A stretch of 64,000 bases of DNA from Blastocatellia bacterium (GTDB lineage: Bacteria; Acidobacteriota; Blastocatellia; Chloracidobacteriales; JADJPF01), in contig JADJPF010000007.1 of the NCBI GenBank assembly GCA_016713405.1, positions 186,001 through 250,000 of the forward strand, in the 5' to 3' direction. The first letter of the stretch is position 1. Every line of letters begins with the position of its first letter. Below the pieces are notes generated by a model, which had not been told where the DNA came from, searched no databases, and worked only from the letters and a program-made list of their open reading frames with translations. The translations under genes and the position numbers were made by a program. Positions 19,293 to 28,590 of this stretch are shown piece after piece.

Positions 19293-20792
19293 TTAAAGCT
19301 TAAAAATAGCACGTAATTTTAAGACTTCTTCAGCCTGACCAGCAACTTTGATTTTTCCTTGAAGAAATGCTACTTCTGCTCGCTTTTTCTTAAGCAAAAT
19401 TGCCGCCCAGACACCTGATGACATTGTAACGGTAAATGTGGCGTTTTCTGGAATTTGTCCATACTCTAAATTAATTTTTGAATCTTTGATTGATAAACTT
19501 ATTTTCTCTTCTGACACTCCACCATCAGCCGTTAGATGAATCCCAATTGTAATATCCCAACCAGTAGCCGTTTTTGGATCAAAACTTTTAACTAAATTTT
19601 CTGTAAGTGTTTTTGCTTGTGGGGCATAGATGGAAAGATCTTTTGGGGTAAATAAAGAAGCTATAGACCAGGAAGTTTTATTTTTTGGTTTACTGCTTTG
19701 ACGTTTACGCCAACTATAAAATGAGGGCCAATGGCTATCTAATTCATCCAAATAGACTTCTCGATTAACTCTAGCTGTTTTTTGGACTGCTAATGCAAAG
19801 CGTAGAATTTCGCGGCCCTGCTCAGCAGAAAGCATAGGACTAGCCTTACCCTTAATTGCATCAATAAAGTTTTGTGTTGAAAGCTGAAATCCAATGCTCC
19901 AATCAGATTCTATTTCTATATCTTTCATTGATTTACCATCAAAAATAGAAAGTGCTGGGCCAGTATGAATATTTCCTGTGCAGCGTCGGATAAAAATAAT
20001 TCCTTCTGAGCCATTTATTTCAATCCATTCATCGTTAGCATAATATTTAGAAGGAATATGTAGGTTAGTCGAATGAGTAAGATCACAGGCTCCATAACGA
20101 TTAGAATTTTTATATTTCCAAATAAAAGTTGCTGGGGTGTCTAAAACGTCTTGGGAAAAATCAATCCAGCCCATAACCTTTTCTATTTCACCCATTAAAA
20201 ACCAAGCAGTAGACCAAAGATGATGTCCATGATCAAAGGTTGCTGTCCCTCGTCCAGCTAAAATTTCTGACATTCGCCATTCCCAAGAATTACTTGGTAC
20301 TGTCCAACCACCGGATGAGCCGCTAATAAACTTAATTCTTAGACTTATTGGCTCTCCAATCGCGCCAGATAGGATTAATTCTTTAGCTTTTACAATTGGA
20401 GGATAAAAAACATAATTTTCTGTTACTTTATAGATGAGTTCTTTTTCTTTTACTGCTGCAAGCATACGGGTTGCACTAGCTAAACTAGTTGTCATAGGCT
20501 TTTGTACTGCAATATGTTTTCTAGCATTTGCAGCATCAATAACTAATTTTTCATGTAAGTTATCATTATGAGGGACTAAGATTTCTACTGCATCTATTTC
20601 TTTATCTGCTAGTAAATCTTGATAGTTAGTATAGGCTTTTGTGGCTTGCCACTCTGTTTTGCGGTTTTCTGCAACTACTTTATCAATATCACAAACGGCA
20701 TAAACTCTTGCATCAGGACTATTTTTATATCCAAGGTAATGTAAATCTGCAATACGTCCGCCGCCAATAATACCAACATTAATTTTTTGCAT
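19293..20792 (-). CDS. Gfo/Idh/MocA oxidoreductase fused to an SCP2-like domain
   Basis: The start is set at 20792, where GGAG precedes ATG by eight bases; the longer frame begins ten codons earlier without a site. Residues 1-120 are a Rossmann NAD(P) fold (INVGIIGGGRIADLHYLGY), with the family motif VQKPMT (EKP-like) near 95. The central part is the Gfo/Idh/MocA C-terminal substrate domain (YVFYPPIVKAKELI, ATFDHGHHLWS). From about residue 390 a further domain (IHLTADGGVSEEKISLSIKD, FTVTMSSGVWAAILLKKKRA, GKIKVAGQAEEV) resembles SCP2 sterol-carrier/lipid-binding modules. The fusion is unusual. The enzyme probably oxidises or reduces a sugar- or lipid-linked substrate with NAD(P). It converges with the kinase gene seven bases away. 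Confidence 0.82.
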   Translation of the reverse strand: MQKINVGIIGGGRIADLHYLGYKNSPDARVYAVCDIDKVVAENRKTEWQATKAYTNYQDLLADKEIDAVEILVPHNDNLHEKLVIDAANARKHIAVQKPMTTSLASATRMLAAVKEKELIYKVTENYVFYPPIVKAKELILSGAIGEPISLRIKFISGSSGGWTVPSNSWEWRMSEILAGRGTATFDHGHHLWSTAWFLMGEIEKVMGWIDFSQDVLDTPATFIWKYKNSNRYGACDLTHSTNLHIPSKYYANDEWIEINGSEGIIFIRRCTGNIHTGPALSIFDGKSMKDIEIESDWSIGFQLSTQNFIDAIKGKASPMLSAEQGREILRFALAVQKTARVNREVYLDELDSHWPSFYSWRKRQSSKPKNKTSWSIASLFTPKDLSIYAPQAKTLTENLVKSFDPKTATGWDITIGIHLTADGGVSEEKISLSIKDSKINLEYGQIPENATFTVTMSSGVWAAILLKKKRAEVAFLQGKIKVAGQAEEVLKLRAIFKL

Positions 20793-21370
20793 TGATTTAA
20801 CTCCTGATAAAAGCAAACCCAAAATATAGCATGAAGAAAAAAAAATCTTGTTGGGAAATATTTCTCTATCTTTTCTAAGATGTGAATTTTTACTTGTTAA
20901 AATAAAAACATTTTTCCAAATAAGCCTAGCACTTTATTTAGATAATATTAAAGATGCTTGATAAATTTTGTGTATCTAAACTATCTATAACTTGAGCATT
21001 AATAAATAGTTAGAAAATAAATAGTAAAGTTTAATATTATGAATATTGATTTATGGAATGCGATTTGCAGCAAAAGACTTTTGCCAGTCAGAATTATTGA
21101 TATTAATGAAAATTTCCTCAAAACAAGTAAATATAAGCAGGTATTTTAGCTTTAATACTGTTTGAATATCTAGTTAGGTGTAGAACAATTTTTTTACCCC
21201 CCATTAGAAGTAGTTTTTGGTTTAGTTAATAATAGAATAGTCTTAAGTTAAATAACTTATAAATAGTAAAGTATTTAACTTCTTAGAATTTCTTAACCAA
21301 GAACTACTAAAACACAAATCAACAACCAAAAGTAAACTACCAACCTAAAAATTTGTGAGGAGGGAAATCT
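20793..21370. other. Gene-free spacer between divergent genes
   Basis: AT-rich, 578 bases, between the oxidoreductase (left) and the outer-membrane protein (right), so it should hold both promoters. I see a small palindrome GCAAAAGACTTTTGC near 21070 and a 36-codon frame at 21039-21149 without a ribosome site. Nothing else is convincing. Confidence 0.4.
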
Positions 21371-22498
21371 ATGTCTTTGAAATCTCGATATTTATTTTTT
21401 ATAACTACTTTATTTGCAGTTTTTTTCTTTACCCAAAAATATACTTTTGCTCAAACTAATATGATAAGCCAATTTACAGAAAACAACCTAGTTAGTGCTG
21501 TAGCTACTAATAATCCAAAAAATGTTACCACATCAACGGATAAAAATAACAGTTCGATAGAAAATCTAACTATACAACTGCAAGCTCAACAAGCAGAAAT
21601 CAACACATTACGCCAACAAATAGAAAAGTTAGAAGCCTTGCTAGAAAAAACTATTAATAAACCTGTAATAGAAACAACGTCAGTTAATAATACTAAGCTA
21701 AATCCTGAGCCTTCTATAAATCCTCCATTGCCAAGTATTAAACCATCACCAATAGCTAAACGTGCGCCTAGTGAATTGCTGCCAGATCTTGGACATATTG
21801 GGGCTGAGGTTGGGTTAATGATTGGAGGTAGCCAAAATCCTTTTCAATCTAATGAAGGGTTTTTTGCAGGGGGTTTTATTGATTTGCCATTAAAAAGGGT
21901 TAAAGGTGGCAAAATCTCTTATGAAATTATGATAGGAGCGCAAAGAACTATTACCCAAGTACAAAGCACTTCAGGCGTAATTGCTTTAGTGAATAGTGCT
22001 TTAAATACTGCTTTAGGCAACCCTCCAAGTGTAAATAATTTACTTTCCCCACTCCCAATAACTAACCGAGTTAAAGAACGTCTAACAGTCTTAACTGTTG
22101 TACCAGCTAGTTTTAAGTACACAATGTTATCCTTTGATAAACAAAATATACGACCTTATGTAGTTGTTGGGCTTGGTACTTATGTAGGGTTAAGTAGCCA
22201 AAAGTTAGTAGATTTTGATGCTGCTAAATTTGTTAATAACCCTGCTTTAGCTAGTTTACTAAATGCTTTACTTAATGGTGCGCAAGTTGGCGGACTTGCT
22301 CCTATAGCTCCAGAACTTAGATCTCGTGGTCTTTCTGCTGGTCAAGGCGATTTCCGTTTTGGTCTAAATGCTGGTGGAGGCTTAGAGTTTCGTATTAGTC
22401 CAAGATTTTCTTTAGGCTTTGATTATAGAATTAACAAACTAGAAGGAAGAAATGGTACTTTTTCAACTTTTACTGCTAAACCAACAGTACATTTTTAG
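21371..22498 (+). CDS. Outer-membrane beta-barrel protein with coiled coil
   Basis: Ribosome site GAGGAGGG, then a signal peptide (FFITTLFAVFFFTQKYTFAQ). Residues about 65-100 form a coiled coil (LTIQLQAQQAEINTLRQQIE). A Pro-rich linker follows at 115-140. From 145 on, alternating strands run to a C-terminal FSLGFDYRINKLEG and a final aromatic residue (VHF), typical of small outer-membrane barrels. The architecture is OmpA-like in size but has no peptidoglycan-binding domain. The coiled coil may reach into the periplasm. Function unknown. Confidence 0.7.
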   Translation: MSLKSRYLFFITTLFAVFFFTQKYTFAQTNMISQFTENNLVSAVATNNPKNVTTSTDKNNSSIENLTIQLQAQQAEINTLRQQIEKLEALLEKTINKPVIETTSVNNTKLNPEPSINPPLPSIKPSPIAKRAPSELLPDLGHIGAEVGLMIGGSQNPFQSNEGFFAGGFIDLPLKRVKGGKISYEIMIGAQRTITQVQSTSGVIALVNSALNTALGNPPSVNNLLSPLPITNRVKERLTVLTVVPASFKYTMLSFDKQNIRPYVVVGLGTYVGLSSQKLVDFDAAKFVNNPALASLLNALLNGAQVGGLAPIAPELRSRGLSAGQGDFRFGLNAGGGLEFRISPRFSLGFDYRINKLEGRNGTFSTFTAKPTVHF

Positions 22499-22627
22499 GG
22501 TTTTATAAAAGATCCTTAAAAGTTTTGTAAGCCGTTGATTAAATTAAATTAACATCTTATATATAACTCAATAGCTTACAAAACTTTCAAATAATAGAAT
22601 TAATTTGAAACTTTCAATTATGGTTAT

Positions 22628-23125
22628 CTACATATAAATAGGAATAGAAGTAGGATTAGTAGGGATAAAATTTGGAAAATAGCTTTGCAGTGCTGTAGAT
22701 AACGCTCGAAGTGCTGCAACACGCAAGCCAGAAGCTGTTTCTTCACAAACTATTTTATCTTCTGAAGAAATGCTTAAACGGGCCCTATAAGTGGGTTGGC
22801 CTTGGTGCGGTTCAACACTAAGTTCTAAAGTAAAAACACTAATAGCACAAAAATAAACAATATCCTCTAAACGAGGAATAAAAACCATCTTTTCATTTTC
22901 TTCTTTTAAGGAAACCTTTTTTTTATTTAATTCTTCCATTAAATTTACTAATTCTATATCAACTAAATAAACACAATCCATAAAAAGCATTTGCCAAAAT
23001 AGTTCGCAATCTTCAGTAACACAGAATTGATCACCTAATCGCCATTTATGACGCAGCTTAAATTGATGTAATCTTAGGGCTGCTTCTATCAGTTCTGCGG
23101 AAAACTGTTGAGTGTCTTTTATCAT
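22628..23125 (-). CDS. Unrecognised 165-residue cytosolic protein
   Basis: No signal peptide or membrane segment. The N-terminal half is helical (LIEAALRLHQFKLRHKWRLG). A Lys/Glu-rich stretch lies in the middle (EELNKKKVSLKEENEKM). The C-terminal half has strands (TYRARLSISSEDKIVCEE) and a helix (GLRVAALRALSTALQ) that would fit a small alpha/beta fold. No family recognised. No ribosome site seen before ATG. It lies alone between two plus-strand genes. Confidence 0.5.
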   Translation of the reverse strand: MIKDTQQFSAELIEAALRLHQFKLRHKWRLGDQFCVTEDCELFWQMLFMDCVYLVDIELVNLMEELNKKKVSLKEENEKMVFIPRLEDIVYFCAISVFTLELSVEPHQGQPTYRARLSISSEDKIVCEETASGLRVAALRALSTALQSYFPNFIPTNPTSIPIYM

Positions 23126-23469
23126 AAGTTTGATTTTAATTAGCTGATATATAAAGTTTAATGCTAAAAGAGCAGTCTAAACTGAGCAGGTCAAGAGATG
23201 CAAGGGTAAATACGGAAAAAATAATTTATCCCTTACAAGATAGCTTGATTTTTATAGCTTTAGTTTGTTGAACTTGTATTTTATAATGTCTAGCAAAATA
23301 TTAGCTATCAACAAAATATAATTCCAGTTTTATTAAAAAATCTTAAAGCTATAAATTAAGTTGTAAATAAAGTAATACTTAAAAGTTACAAAAGATATTT
23401 TAAGAATATCTTAAGCCTTATCTTTGTTATTTTAGGGCTAATTATATGAGGGAGAAAAAATAAAAAGTT
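23126..23469. other. Gene-free spacer
   Basis: 344 bases of AT-rich DNA between divergent genes, presumably with promoters. GAGGGAG near 23448 lies about 15 bases before the FHA kinase start. I see no RNA gene or repeat. Confidence 0.4.
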
Positions 23470-25146
23470 ATGTCAAGTGAGCAAGAACAAGTAGCTTATC
23501 TTGATTTTTTAGATGAAGATAACCTTCCATGTAGAGTTGAAATTACACAAAATTCTTTTTCTATTGGGCGAGCATATGAAAATGATTTGCGTATAGAAGA
23601 TTCTCGTATTTCCCGCCGCCATGCAGAAATTGTAAAAATTTGGGGCGGAAAATACGTTTTTCGGGATAAAGAAAGTAAATGTGGTAGTTTTATTAATGGT
23701 TTAAGAGTACAAGAACATATCTTAAAAACTGGAGATGAAATTGTATTAGGAGGGCTAAACACTACTAAATTAACTTTTGGCTATGGTCAACCTAAAATTA
23801 ATGTTACTAACCTAGATACAGATGTAACAGATAGTCGCGCTCCTTTAAGTATTAGCCCAGAACTACGCGGGGCAACTGTAATTACAGATCAACAAACACG
23901 CTTTCTTAACACTGCTTTAATGCGCCAACCAGAATATGTAACCGGAACAACTCTACAAAGACTAACTTCTTTATATGAAATTACTCATAAACTTCTACCT
24001 GCTCAAAGTGTCACAGAATTAGCTGAGACTTGGCTAACAGAATTACTTAAGGTAATGCCTATAGATCAAGGTGCAATTTTGCTTCATAACCCTGTTACGG
24101 ATAAATTAGATCTAGCTTTAGCTCGTAGTAGAGATGAAAAAGAAATTAGTTCTACTATAGTTAGTAATACCATAGTAGAACATACTTTTCAAGAAAAAGT
24201 TGGTATTCTTACACATGACGCTACTAATGATGAAAGATTTGCTGCAAATGTCAGTGTTATTTTAGAAAATATTCGCTCAGTTTTAGCTGCTCCAATAAGC
24301 TCAAAGTTAAGAGTGTGGGGGGTAATCTACCTAGATAGTCGTACTAAAGCAGCATTATTTAATTCTGAAGATTTGGAATTTCTTATGGCTACAGCACGTG
24401 AAGCAGGTTTGGTAATGGAAAACTTAAGACTTATTGAAGAACTTCGTGCTACACAAGAACAACTAGTTAAAGCAGAACGACTTGCGACTATAGGTAAACT
24501 TACCTCAGCTATTTCTCATGAGATTCGTAATAGGTTGGCTTTACTTACAGGAGTTGAATTTATTGAAATGAAATATAGTCATGATCCAGAAGTAAAGCAA
24601 TTTACAGCAATGGTATTAGAAGGCCAACGACGCGCCTTAGCACTAGTTGAAGAAATTAGGGCGTTTGCTCGTAATCGTACTGAGCAATATGAAAAAACTT
24701 GTAAGCCAATAGTTCCAGCAATTCAAAGAACACTGTCTTTAATGAAACTTGATGCAGGAGTAGCGAAAAGGACTCTTAATTTTTATTATGATATTGAACC
24801 AGAACTAGTTTTTAATGAGGAGAAAATAGACCAAGTAATTATTAATTTAATTCGCAATGCGGTTGAAGCAACAAAAGAGTATAGTGGAGAAATAACTATT
24901 AATTTAACTGTTGTAGGAAAAGAAGTTATTATAGAAATTGCAGATAATGGACAAGGTATTGCCCCAGAAATTATGCCATCAATTTGGGAGCCTTTTTTCT
25001 CTACTAAAGGAGAAGAAGGAACAGGGCTTGGACTTGAAATTTGTCGGCGTATAATAGAAGCGCATAATGGTCAAATTAGCTGTAAAAGTCAGTTAGGATC
25101 AGGTACCTGTTTTACTATTAAGCTACCTTTACAAAGTAGTTTATAA
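23470..25146 (+). CDS. FHA-GAF sensor histidine kinase
   Basis: A 558-residue cytosolic kinase. Residues 10-100 form an FHA domain (FSIGRAYENDLRIED, ISRRHAEI, GSFINGLRV), which binds phosphothreonine. A GAF domain lies at about 165-325 (TSLYEITHKLLPAQ, VLAAPISSKLRVWGVIYLDS). The kinase core follows: H-box ISHEIRNRLALLTGVE, N-box QVIINLIRNAVEA, G1 DNGQGI and G2 GTGLGLEI. The usual Pro after HEIRN is Arg. The ATPase half is complete. An FHA domain on a histidine kinase suggests that Ser/Thr phosphorylation feeds into two-component signalling. The PP2C phosphatase follows 170 bases downstream. No response regulator is adjacent. Confidence 0.9.
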   Translation: MSSEQEQVAYLDFLDEDNLPCRVEITQNSFSIGRAYENDLRIEDSRISRRHAEIVKIWGGKYVFRDKESKCGSFINGLRVQEHILKTGDEIVLGGLNTTKLTFGYGQPKINVTNLDTDVTDSRAPLSISPELRGATVITDQQTRFLNTALMRQPEYVTGTTLQRLTSLYEITHKLLPAQSVTELAETWLTELLKVMPIDQGAILLHNPVTDKLDLALARSRDEKEISSTIVSNTIVEHTFQEKVGILTHDATNDERFAANVSVILENIRSVLAAPISSKLRVWGVIYLDSRTKAALFNSEDLEFLMATAREAGLVMENLRLIEELRATQEQLVKAERLATIGKLTSAISHEIRNRLALLTGVEFIEMKYSHDPEVKQFTAMVLEGQRRALALVEEIRAFARNRTEQYEKTCKPIVPAIQRTLSLMKLDAGVAKRTLNFYYDIEPELVFNEEKIDQVIINLIRNAVEATKEYSGEITINLTVVGKEVIIEIADNGQGIAPEIMPSIWEPFFSTKGEEGTGLGLEICRRIIEAHNGQISCKSQLGSGTCFTIKLPLQSSL

Positions 25147-25316
25147 GAAAAAATAGAATAAAATTGTAAATAACTATTTACAGACTTGTTTCATTTTGGA
25201 TCTCTATGTATGATACACAGTCAAAGAAATTTTTATTAGTAAATCAAATTAACTTTTATTTAAGTTTTCAATAATTTTAATAATTTAATTCATTTTTTAT
25301 TTTTAACGAGGTGTTT

Positions 25317-26705
25317 ATGAGTGGGGGAATTGTTTCAACACTATTAGTAGGGTTAACGGATGTTGGGCTAGTACGTGGCAATAATGAAGATATGTTTTTA
25401 ATGGTTGAGCCTGAATCAGGGATGTTACTAGACAATAACTATAAATTAATACGTCCTTTAGAAAAACATAATATCCTACTAGTAGTTTCTGATGGGATGG
25501 GTGGATATGAAGGTGGAGAAGTTGCTAGTTTACTAACAGTAGGGGCAATAAAGAATGAATTATTAAAACTCCCAAAACAATTATCTCCACAAAGTCGCTT
25601 AGAAGCTGCTGTAGAAGAAGCTAATCGTACGGTTTCTTATCATCGTAATTTGGATCCAAAATTATCTAATATGGGAGCAACCGCAACAGCAGTATTAATT
25701 GAGCAAGATATTGCTTATGTTGCTGAAGTAGGAGACTCTCGCGCTTATATTCTTAGAGATGGTCGTATTAAGCAATTAACTACTGATCAGACCATGATAC
25801 AAATGTTAATAGATTCTGGTGCTATCTCTCCTGAATCTGCTTCTACTAATAAAAACCGCAATATTTTGTTACAAGCTATTGGAAGTCAAGAGTTTCTACA
25901 AATCGCAGTCACCTCTATTAAATTACAAATTAATGATATTTTACTACTATGTAGTGATGGTTTAACAGGTAAGGTTAATGCCAATGAAATAAAGAAAGTA
26001 ATTGATAGTAGTGCTACTTTGCTTGATGCTGGCAATACATTAATCAATTTAGCAAAAGAACGTGGTGGGGATGATAACATTACAATCATTCTTGCTAAGT
26101 TTGAAGGTTCAGGACTTCAAACTAAACTAAATGCTGGGGGTATGGCAGCAACACTAACCAAGCAAATTAAAGTTTTAGCTCGCTTTGATCCAGAACAAGA
26201 AGCTGAGGCGAAGCCAAGAAGAGAAGTCCGACCAGCTAATTTCCAAGACTGGGTTGCTTCGGCTGTGATAGATGCTTTTGCACGCTCAGATGAACAACGT
26301 GAAGCTTTAGCTGCTATAGGTAAATTTGGGGATTATGTAGTTTTTAGAAAAGGGGATGTTTTACATGTTGAACCAGGTAGTAGTGCTAAAGAACATTATT
26401 GGTTAGTTGGTGGTAGATATAGGGTTATGGCAGATAATCAGCGAGGCGAAAAACAATCTCTTTTCTTTTTAGTTCCTCCAACAGATCGTCGTTCAGATGA
26501 TTTAATCCAAGCTGGAGAAGCATTTGTTTGGGTAAGAAGGCAGTTTTTTATCTCTAATTTAACTATGCTACAACAACAAGCACGTAATCCGATTATTCGT
26601 TGTGAAGATGATAAAAATATTGCTATTCATATACCTGGGGATATTTTTGATCAGCTTTCAGAGATTTTAGGGGATAGATTTGTTTCTACTGTAAGGCATT
26701 CTTAA
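25317..26705 (+). CDS. PP2C-family Ser/Thr protein phosphatase with C-terminal extension
   Basis: ATG at 25317 is preceded by ACGAGG at a good distance; a GTG six bases earlier is also possible. The phosphatase domain (about 1-250) shows the metal-binding motifs RGNNEDMF, VVSDGMGGYEGGE, GATATAVLI, EVGDSRAYILRDG, LLCSDGLTG and GGDDNITII. These enzymes use two Mn/Mg ions to remove phosphate from Ser/Thr. The last 180 residues (EQREALAAIGKFGDYVVFRK, GRYRVMADNQRGEKQSLFFL) form an unassigned domain. This is the only Ser/Thr phosphatase in the window and probably opposes the five kinases. Confidence 0.9.
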   Translation: MSGGIVSTLLVGLTDVGLVRGNNEDMFLMVEPESGMLLDNNYKLIRPLEKHNILLVVSDGMGGYEGGEVASLLTVGAIKNELLKLPKQLSPQSRLEAAVEEANRTVSYHRNLDPKLSNMGATATAVLIEQDIAYVAEVGDSRAYILRDGRIKQLTTDQTMIQMLIDSGAISPESASTNKNRNILLQAIGSQEFLQIAVTSIKLQINDILLLCSDGLTGKVNANEIKKVIDSSATLLDAGNTLINLAKERGGDDNITIILAKFEGSGLQTKLNAGGMAATLTKQIKVLARFDPEQEAEAKPRREVRPANFQDWVASAVIDAFARSDEQREALAAIGKFGDYVVFRKGDVLHVEPGSSAKEHYWLVGGRYRVMADNQRGEKQSLFFLVPPTDRRSDDLIQAGEAFVWVRRQFFISNLTMLQQQARNPIIRCEDDKNIAIHIPGDIFDQLSEILGDRFVSTVRHS

Positions 26706-26750
26706 TTAGTAGCTATAAATCGCTATCATTTTACTAAAAAGCTCTTACTT

Positions 26751-26781
26751 AGTGCCTAAAGAAAAACTTTCTTTAGGCACT
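26751..26781 (+). terminator. Rho-independent terminator after the PP2C gene
   Basis: AGTGCCTAAAGAAA pairs with TTTCTTTAGGCACT around AAC, followed by TTGCTTATTT. Perfect 14-base stem. Confidence 0.85.
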
Positions 26782-26871
26782 TTGCTTATTTGGGTAAAAT
26801 TTTTAAATAATTTTAATACTTGATTTAGTAGAATGTAAACTAAGTAAGTTGATATTTTTTCAATATCTTAA

Positions 26872-27077
26872 GTCACGCGCGTGACGAAATAATTGTAGCC
26901 TAGGTTGTAAGACCTAAGCTTAGTGATTATACATAACTAGAGTCACGTAGCAATGACATAATAAACCTAATTAACACAATATTTTAATTATGTCGTCACG
27001 TTCGTGACTCTGTAAATACTATACTATCATACGTAGGGTTAAAACCCTGCGCTACAAATATGTTGCCCCTCTGGGGC
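26872..27077. repeat. Cluster of palindromes, REP-like intergenic element
   Basis: The gene-free stretch 26782-27137 contains GTCACGCGCGTGAC (26872-26885, perfect palindrome), GTCACGTTCGTGAC (26995-27008), an imperfect GTCACG..ATGAC pair at 26942-26957, a hairpin at 26897-26920 (AGCCTAGGT/ACCTAAGCT), AGGGTTAAAACCCT within 27033-27055 followed by GCGCTACAAA, and GCCCCTCTGGGGC (27065-27077). The last two resemble hairpins that recur between genes in related genomes, as I remember them. No coding signal. Likely REP- or MITE-like, or a binding-site cluster. Confidence 0.5.
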
Positions 27078-27137
27078 TTTAAGAGATAAAAAGCCAAAAA
27101 ACTTTGTTTATGCTCTAATTAACACAATAAAAAAATT

Positions 27138-27176
27138 AACACAAAGTTCAAATCTAATATGTTTGAACTTTGTGTT
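27138..27176 (-). terminator. Rho-independent terminator of the KPGH operon
   Basis: AACACAAAGTTCAAA (27138-27152) pairs with TTTGAACTTTGTGTT (27162-27176). On the minus strand it is followed by AATTTTTTTATTG. It lies 21 bases after the stop of the propeller gene. Confidence 0.87.
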
Positions 27177-27197
27177 AAGCTGGTTTTACAGTTAAAG

Positions 27198-28508
27198 TTA
27201 ATTTGCGTTAATTAAATTTATTCCTTGTGGATGAGTCAATATTAAGTTTTGGGTTTTCTGATTTAATCCTAATTGTAATAAGGAGTCAAAACTAACTTGG
27301 AATCCTTCATTTAAATCAGCTAGATTAACTTTATTTAACTCGCCACTATCTGTAGCAACGAAAATTGATAAACCATCTAAGTTTATGGCAACATCCGCTA
27401 AAGAAGAAGTGTAGGTTTTATCAAAAACTACATCAAATAAGTTTGGAGAAACTACAGCAATATGACCAGGTTTTTGGATATGACCAGGTTTTTGGATATG
27501 ACCAGGTTTTTGAATATGGCCAGGCTTTTGGATATGACCAGGTTTTTGAATATAAACTAGATTACTATTGTCGTTATATTGAATATTGATTGCTAGGAAT
27601 TTAGCATCTTCAACTTCTGTGTCTGCTAAAGCTGCAATATATTGGCGAGCAATTGGACTAGCACTATTAACATCATAACAAGAAAGAAAACCTTTGTTAG
27701 AGGAAGCTACATAAACTTTGTTGCCATTATCGCTAAATGCCACTTTTGAGCCAAAGCCAATTATCTCATCACGCAGTAATGTTATTAAACTTTTTACTTC
27801 TAAATGCCCTTCTTCTGTCAAGCTATAGACATATAAGTAATATTGTCCGCTTACTTGCTTTATAACACCTAATCGGTTATTTACTGCATCATATGAAATA
27901 CTTTCTAAACGATTTTCTGGACTATATAGGTCAATTCCAACTCTTTCTTGAAATACTACTTGTCCTGTACTGATGGAAAAAACAAATATGTGGGATTTAT
28001 TAGAATAAATACCATATACACCATTTGATGAAACCGCTATATCGTCTGGTAAGAATGAGTCTTCTGCTGAAGTAGGCACTGCAAAATTTATAAATACTTG
28101 GTGGGAATTATCAAAACTACCATCACTATTTATAGGCACTGTAACTATAGATGCTTCATCAGAAACACTAGCACTAGCAGCAATAACTAAAACATTGTTA
28201 CTAGTTATAGTTAATTTGGTTGGATTAACGCCTGATGGTTGAGTATCAAACTTATCAAGTACTTTACCAGTAACAGAATTAAAACTATAGACATAATGTC
28301 CATTAGAATCATCTGATTCACTATAAGCTGCTACTAAACCTACTTCACCATTTTGAGTGAAGACTACATTATTTGTAGTAGATAGTTTGCTTGGTAGTGC
28401 TGTTAAAACACTACTTTCTGGAGATTCAGCTTTTGCTGACCAACTATAAAGCAAGGCTACTATACAAATTAAAAAAGTTAGAGTTTGGTACTTAAAACGG
28501 ATTCTCAT
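27198..28508 (-). CDS. Secreted beta-propeller with five tandem IQKPGH hexapeptides
   Basis: A 436-residue exported protein. The signal peptide is about 1-27 (YQTLTFLICIVALLYSWSAKA). The remainder is a seven-bladed-type propeller with YVTN/lactonase-like blades (VFTQNGEVGLVAAYSES, VAFSDNGNKVYVASSNKG, VAINLDGLSIFVATDSG). At about residues 315-344 five exact IQKPGH hexapeptides interrupt a blade between NNLVY and IAVVSPNLF. Removing them restores a continuous strand pair, so they look like an insertion into a surface loop. The five DNA units differ only at third codon positions (ATC/ATT, AAA/AAG, GGT/GGC). The gene upstream on the same strand encodes a 45-residue exported peptide with the same KPGH motif. 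Function unknown. Confidence 0.78.
   Translation of the reverse strand: MRIRFKYQTLTFLICIVALLYSWSAKAESPESSVLTALPSKLSTTNNVVFTQNGEVGLVAAYSESDDSNGHYVYSFNSVTGKVLDKFDTQPSGVNPTKLTITSNNVLVIAASASVSDEASIVTVPINSDGSFDNSHQVFINFAVPTSAEDSFLPDDIAVSSNGVYGIYSNKSHIFVFSISTGQVVFQERVGIDLYSPENRLESISYDAVNNRLGVIKQVSGQYYLYVYSLTEEGHLEVKSLITLLRDEIIGFGSKVAFSDNGNKVYVASSNKGFLSCYDVNSASPIARQYIAALADTEVEDAKFLAINIQYNDNSNLVYIQKPGHIQKPGHIQKPGHIQKPGHIQKPGHIAVVSPNLFDVVFDKTYTSSLADVAINLDGLSIFVATDSGELNKVNLADLNEGFQVSFDSLLQLGLNQKTQNLILTHPQGINLINAN
27464..27553. repeat. Five tandem 18-bp repeats coding for IQKPGH
   Basis: The unit GACCAGGTTTTTGGATAT starts at 27464, 27482, 27500, 27518 and 27536. Units 3 and 5 have GAATAT at the end; unit 4 has GGCCAGGC at the start. 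Translated on the minus strand, every difference is synonymous. In-frame expansion or contraction would change motif number without breaking the protein. Confidence 0.95.
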
Positions 28509-28590
28509 AACTTTACTCTTACTACTTTTACTAAGTTAAAATTTTTAATGTTTCCTATTTACTAGCTACAATTCTAAGCTAATAAATAAA

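Noticed and set aside
21039..21149. 36-codon frame beginning MNIDLWNAICSKRLL
   Set aside because: No ribosome site, no signal or domain that I can name, and high chance occurrence in AT-rich DNA. It could be a gene remnant.
27464..27553. Possible CRISPR array
   Set aside because: The units are contiguous, 18 bp, with no spacers, and they are in frame in a secreted protein gene.
27365..27589. Plus-strand open frame across the 18-bp repeats (repeated GYDQVF)
   Set aside because: It is the antisense shadow of the repeat in the propeller gene; synonymous changes there alter this frame's residues (FGYDQV to FEYGQA), and there is no ribosome site.
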